DNA of 11,438 nucleotides from Clostridia bacterium (lineage in GTDB: Bacteria; Bacillota_A; Clostridia; Oscillospirales; CAG-272), in contig JAFUQY010000121.1 in the NCBI GenBank assembly GCA_017472105.1, positions 1 through 11,438 of the forward strand. The letters are read 5' to 3'. The stretch's first letter is position 1; every line of letters begins with the position of its first letter. Below are positions 7,606-11,438 of this stretch, in pieces. Both the position numbers and the translations under genes were made by a program. Under the pieces are notes generated by a model. The model was not told where the DNA came from and did not search any database. It saw nothing but the letters and a program-made list of their open reading frames with translations.

Positions 7606-9885
7606 ATGGCTATCAACAAACTGACGCCGAAGCTGTCGCTTGACGGAATCTGGCGCGGGGCTTACGGCGAGGATGTGCAGAATCCCGTCTGCTTTGCGGA
7701 TGTGGCTGACCTGCCGGAGATTCCCGCGACCGTTCCCGGAACAATGGAGAGCGACATGGAAAAAGCGGGTGTTCTGCCGGAGATTTACCGGGGCGAGAAT
7801 GTTCTGCTGACCCAGGACGTCGAGAATGTTCACTACTGTCTCTCCCGCACGTTTGACTACACGCCCGGCGACACGGACGACGTTCTCGTCTTCGAGGGAC
7901 TGGACTGCTGTGCCGACATTTTCATCGACGGCGTGAAAATCGGTGAGAACGCCAACATGCTGGTCGCGTGCGAATTCCCGCTGAATCTTGCCGCCGGCGA
8001 GCATGAGCTGTTCGTGCACATCCGTCCCGCATGCGTCGAGGCACGGAAGTTTGAGATCACGCCCTATCTGTACGCACAGTGCAGCAACTGGGATTCCCTC
8101 TACATCCGCAAGGCAGGTTCCATGTACGGCTGGGACATCATGCCGCGCGTGGTTTCCTCAGGCATCTGGAAGCACGTCTACATCGACAAGAGACCGAAAA
8201 AGCGGATCACCGATGTGTTTGCCTGCACGGCAGGATTTGAAGGAAACGGCGACGCGAATGTGCATCTGACCTACAACACATGGATCGGCAGTGCCAATGT
8301 CCACAGATTCAAAATCCGGTTCACCTTCGAATGCGGCGATTCCCGGCACGTCGTCGAGGACAGAATGTGGCACACCGGCAAGAAACTGCGCATCCGGATT
8401 CCGAATCCGAAAAAATGGTGGCCTCACAACTACGGCGCGCCGGATCTCTACACCCTCACCGCCGAGCTGTATGAAAACGACATCCTCTGCGACACTTACG
8501 TGACGAAAATCGGGCTCCGCACCGTTGAGCTTGACCGGACAAGCACCACCGACGAGAACGGCAGCGGCGAATTCCGGTTCCTCATCAACGGCAAGCCCGT
8601 CTTCGCGATGGGTACCAACTGGGTTCCGGTCGACGCCATCCACTCCCGTGATGAGGAACGCCTGCCCGCGATTCTGCCGATGCTGACCGATCTCGGCTGC
8701 AACATCGTGCGGTGCTGGGGCGGCAATGTCTACGAAAACGACCTGTTCTACGACTACTGCGACGAGCACGGTATCATGGTATGGCAGGACTTCACCATGG
8801 CATGCGAATGCTGTCCGCAGGATGAATATTTCCAGCGCATCATGCGCGACGAAGCCGAAAAGGTCGTCATCCGCCTGAGACAGCACGCGTGCATCATCCT
8901 CTGGGCGGGCGACAACGAATGCGACGAAGCCTACGGCTGGGCAGGCACCGGACGCAATCCCAACACCAACGTCATCACCCGTCAGGTGCTCCCGGAGGTG
9001 CTGAACCGGATGGATTCCTCCCGCCCGTTCCTGCCGTCTTCCCCGTACAAGGACGAATTCTGCATCAGCTCCGGCAAGCGTCCGTCCGAAGACCATCTCT
9101 GGGGTCCGCGCGATTACTTCAAGGGCAATTTCTACAAGAATACCATCTGCCATTTCGCGTCCGAGACCGGGTATCACGGCTGTCCTTCCCCCGAATCGCT
9201 GAAAAAGTACATCGACGAGGACCATCTCTGGCCGTGTCTCGGGGATAAGCAGTGGCTCGTTCACGCCGCAACCACGGACGGCAAGGAAAATCATCCCTAC
9301 GGCTACCGCATCCGGCTGATGTGGAATCAGGTGGAAACCCTGTTCGGCAAGGGCAATGACGCGACGGCTGACCTCGATAATTTCGCTCTCGCAAGTCAGA
9401 TTTCCCAGGCGGAAGCGAAGAAATACTTCATCGAACGGTTCCGTCTGTCCAAGTGGCGCCGCACGGGCATCATCTGGTGGAACCTCATCGACGGCTGGCC
9501 GCAGATTTCCGACGCCATCGTGGACTACTATCTTGACAAAAAGCTCGCGTACGCCTACATCAAAACCTCCCAGCAGCCGCTGTGCATGATGTTTGACGAG
9601 CCTGTCGACGGAAAGCTGAATCTCTACGCCGTCAATGACACGCGGGATAACGTAAAGCTGACCTACACCGTTGAGGACGACGAGGGCAATGTGATCCTCT
9701 CCGCAACCGCTGATTCGAAGTCCGACACCTCCGCACCCGTTGCCTCCATCACAGCGACCGACGAAAAACGGTACTACATCATCCGCTGGACGGCGGGAGA
9801 AACCTCCGGCATGAACCACTACTTCGCCAACATCCGCGACATCGACTTCGGCTACTACAAGACCCTGCTCGCGAAGCTGAAGTAA
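7606..9885 (+). CDS. Glycoside hydrolase family 2 protein, beta-mannosidase-like
   Basis: A 759-residue retaining glycosidase of family GH2. The domains, in order, are: an N-terminal jelly-roll sugar-binding domain (about 10-195, with LSLDGIWRG and PATVPGTMESD), an Ig-like domain (196-310), a catalytic TIM barrel (about 325-650) and a C-terminal Ig-like domain (660-759, with LNLYAVNDT and MNHYFANI). The likely acid/base is E438 in WAGDNECDE and the likely nucleophile is E520 in FASETGYHG. RCWGGNVYEND and IIWWNLIDGWPQISDAIVDYY are closer to beta-mannosidases than to beta-galactosidases or glucuronidases. No signal peptide is present, so it probably acts on short oligosaccharides or glycosides in the cytoplasm. 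AAGGAG lies 7 nt before the ATG; the longer in-frame ATG at 7459 lies in the divergent promoter region. Mannosidase specificity is inferred, not proven. Confidence 0.9.
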   Translation: MAINKLTPKLSLDGIWRGAYGEDVQNPVCFADVADLPEIPATVPGTMESDMEKAGVLPEIYRGENVLLTQDVENVHYCLSRTFDYTPGDTDDVLVFEGLDCCADIFIDGVKIGENANMLVACEFPLNLAAGEHELFVHIRPACVEARKFEITPYLYAQCSNWDSLYIRKAGSMYGWDIMPRVVSSGIWKHVYIDKRPKKRITDVFACTAGFEGNGDANVHLTYNTWIGSANVHRFKIRFTFECGDSRHVVEDRMWHTGKKLRIRIPNPKKWWPHNYGAPDLYTLTAELYENDILCDTYVTKIGLRTVELDRTSTTDENGSGEFRFLINGKPVFAMGTNWVPVDAIHSRDEERLPAILPMLTDLGCNIVRCWGGNVYENDLFYDYCDEHGIMVWQDFTMACECCPQDEYFQRIMRDEAEKVVIRLRQHACIILWAGDNECDEAYGWAGTGRNPNTNVITRQVLPEVLNRMDSSRPFLPSSPYKDEFCISSGKRPSEDHLWGPRDYFKGNFYKNTICHFASETGYHGCPSPESLKKYIDEDHLWPCLGDKQWLVHAATTDGKENHPYGYRIRLMWNQVETLFGKGNDATADLDNFALASQISQAEAKKYFIERFRLSKWRRTGIIWWNLIDGWPQISDAIVDYYLDKKLAYAYIKTSQQPLCMMFDEPVDGKLNLYAVNDTRDNVKLTYTVEDDEGNVILSATADSKSDTSAPVASITATDEKRYYIIRWTAGETSGMNHYFANIRDIDFGYYKTLLAKLK

Positions 9886-9927
9886 ACTCGCCGTTTGACA
9901 TTTTTACCGAAATATTCGACAATCCGC

Positions 9928-9956
9928 TTGACTTTTGCCGTGACACATGATACAAT
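9928..9956 (+). promoter_or_regulatory. Sigma-A promoter of the lipoprotein gene
   Basis: TTGACT (9928-9933) and TACAAT (9951-9956) are 17 nt apart, and a TG one base before the -10 makes it an extended -10 as well. The expected start is near 9963, about 28 nt before the ATG. It shows that the lipoprotein gene can be transcribed separately from the GH2 gene, after which I see no convincing terminator. Confidence 0.78.
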
Positions 9957-9990
9957 GTTGTCAAAGAGAAAAGAAAGGCGGATTGTTTTT

Positions 9991-11438
9991 ATGAAAAAGT
10001 TATTGCTGATGCTGACGCTGGCGGTGCTGCTTGCCGGGATGAGTTCGTGCAGTGAACGGCCGATCAAGCTCGATCTCCCGGAAGAAACTTCGGAAACCGG
10101 GAAAAAGTCCGATCCGCCGCCGAAAACCTATCTCGAAGCACTCGAGGCGGATCTCGGCTATCAGGACTACCCGGACTCGATCCTCTGCTACACCGACCCG
10201 CTCATGGAGTACAATGTCCTGCCGTTTGAGTACATCCATTTCACCGCAGAGGAGCCGGACGAGCGGTTTATCTCGTACAATTATACGTATGAACTCCAGC
10301 TGGTGCACGAAAGCGATGTCTTCACTGCCACCCAGCCGAACGCAAACTACCTCACACGCCCGGACGGAACCCGTCAGAAGCTCTGTCCCTATCAGACCTG
10401 CCGGAACGATCTGTGGGAAGCATGCAGTCACCTCAGTCTGGCGGGCGGCGTCGTTTACGGGGATTTTGTCTATTTCAGCGGCGCGAACCGGTGTGTCGGC
10501 TGGAAGGATCACCCCAACCGCGACGGCATCCTTGAGGTGAACATGATCCTGCGCTACGACATCGCCAAAAACACCGTGGAAAAGGTCATGTACACCAACG
10601 GTACGACGCGGATGATGACGGCAAAATACGGCGTGCTGTTCTTTACCGTGGACGACAACCTGATGTGCATGGAGCTTGCCACGGGTGAGACCGCATTTGT
10701 TCCCGATGAAAACAGGCTCATCCGGAAAATGATGTACCCGCTGAAATATGAGGAAACGCAGTTTTACTACGACGAATGGGACGGTGAGACCTGCACCATT
10801 TACGCCGCGGAGTATGACATGTCCGAAGTTTCACTTCACCGGCAGTTCACGGTCCCGGAAGAGCTTGCCGGCGGATCCGTTTCCCTCACGGACAGCGGGA
10901 TTTATCTCATGCAGTACCAGTCCATGGATGAGAAATCGTGGGACTTTACCCTGAGCCGCATGGATTTCACCGCCGCGTCAGCGTATGATCTGTGGCTGAT
11001 CGATGAAAACGGGAATCCGAAGCTCCTGCTGGAAAATCTCGCGGAATGCGTCATTGCGAGCGACTGCATCTATGCCGCAGAGTATGAAAACCGCGCCGTC
11101 TTCACCACACCGTTTATCAAAACGGAGGACAACAGGTTCCTGCACGAATTTGAAGAATACTACACCGTCTCCGGCGTGACGAATGCGGGTACCCTGATGC
11201 GGTATGAAATTCAAAAAGACGGCACCCTCGCTGATGGAGAAGCCGTATTCACCGAAGGAGCCGACACCCGCGATGCCGAAGAATACCTCGAGGATATTCA
11301 GGCTTATGGGGATGCTGTACGGGTCTACACCCTCGTTCCGTTTGATGACAGCGAGGATTCGCCGGATCGGGAATACTTCACCGGATTCTGGCGGCACTGG
11401 CGGACGTACATTGTGACAGCGGATGAAGTCGTGCAGGA
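9991..11438 (+). CDS. Secreted lipoprotein of unknown function, 3' end missing
   Basis: The frame is open from the ATG at 9991 to the right edge (482 residues, no stop). The N-terminus is a lipoprotein signal peptide: MKKLLL, a hydrophobic core, then AGMSSC with the lipid-bearing cysteine at C20 (Met at -3 is slightly unusual). A low-complexity acidic/proline linker follows (about 21-46). The body has repeating beta-strand-like segments such as VVYGDFVYFSG, GVLFFTVDDNLMCMEL, GIYLMQYQ and DCIYAAEYEN, which suggests a beta-propeller-like fold. An early Cys/His cluster (C132, C137, C145, H147) resembles clostridial lipoproteins with a C-x(n)-C-x-H segment, from memory. It would be anchored on the outer face of the membrane. 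AGGCGGA serves as ribosome binding site 8 nt before the ATG. The function is unknown; neither the fold nor a substrate-binding role is proven. Confidence 0.8.
   Translation, partial: MKKLLLMLTLAVLLAGMSSCSERPIKLDLPEETSETGKKSDPPPKTYLEALEADLGYQDYPDSILCYTDPLMEYNVLPFEYIHFTAEEPDERFISYNYTYELQLVHESDVFTATQPNANYLTRPDGTRQKLCPYQTCRNDLWEACSHLSLAGGVVYGDFVYFSGANRCVGWKDHPNRDGILEVNMILRYDIAKNTVEKVMYTNGTTRMMTAKYGVLFFTVDDNLMCMELATGETAFVPDENRLIRKMMYPLKYEETQFYYDEWDGETCTIYAAEYDMSEVSLHRQFTVPEELAGGSVSLTDSGIYLMQYQSMDEKSWDFTLSRMDFTAASAYDLWLIDENGNPKLLLENLAECVIASDCIYAAEYENRAVFTTPFIKTEDNRFLHEFEEYYTVSGVTNAGTLMRYEIQKDGTLADGEAVFTEGADTRDAEEYLEDIQAYGDAVRVYTLVPFDDSEDSPDREYFTGFWRHWRTYIVTADEVVQ

Noticed and set aside
8158..9819. 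553-codon open frame on the minus strand
   Set aside because: Antisense to the GH2 gene with catalytic motifs intact; a wobble-position shadow.

Overview
This 11.4 kb window looks like chromosomal DNA of a Gram-positive gut-type anaerobe, probably class Clostridia (Oscillospirales or Christensenellales-like). The basis is moderately high GC with G/C-rich wobble positions, strong AGGAGG-type ribosome binding sites, near-consensus sigma-A promoters, a PadR plus DUF2812 gene pair, and a lipoprotein with a Cys/His cluster of a kind I associate with Clostridia. The taxonomic call is inference. No phage, transposase, CRISPR, rRNA or tRNA gene is visible. No gap between genes exceeds about 185 bases.

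Layout, left to right: (1) the 3' end of an unidentified membrane protein (+), ending at a bidirectional terminator; (2) a minus-strand pair, a PadR-family repressor and a DUF2812 membrane protein overlapping by ATGA, driven by a perfect TTGACA-17-TATAAT promoter inside a 19-bp inverted repeat; (3) a minus-strand ptsH-ptsI pair (HPr and PTS Enzyme I); (4) a divergent plus-strand TIM-barrel sugar phosphate isomerase/epimerase; (5) a short intergenic inverted repeat; (6) a plus-strand MerR-type regulator fused to a transmembrane helix and a ~180-residue extracytoplasmic domain, behind a MerR-style promoter with a 19-bp spacer; (7) a second bidirectional terminator, then a minus-strand DMT/EamA-type transporter; (8) divergent from it, a plus-strand cytoplasmic GH2 (beta-mannosidase-like) enzyme; (9) a lipoprotein gene that runs off the right edge.

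Functionally, the window mixes carbohydrate metabolism (GH2 hydrolase, sugar isomerase, general PTS proteins) with two regulatory units in which a DNA-binding domain is tied to the membrane. In one, the binding domain is covalently joined to a membrane anchor (MerR-TM). In the other, it is translationally coupled to a membrane partner (PadR/DUF2812). Both would display a 160-180 residue C-terminal domain outside the cell. The PTS pair is unusual: HPr keeps catalytic His15 but has Lys where regulatory Ser46 should be, and Enzyme I lacks roughly the last 30 residues of the usual C-terminus. The best candidates for new biology are the transmembrane MerR with its promoter and the Ser46-less HPr. 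The rest is fairly ordinary genome content.
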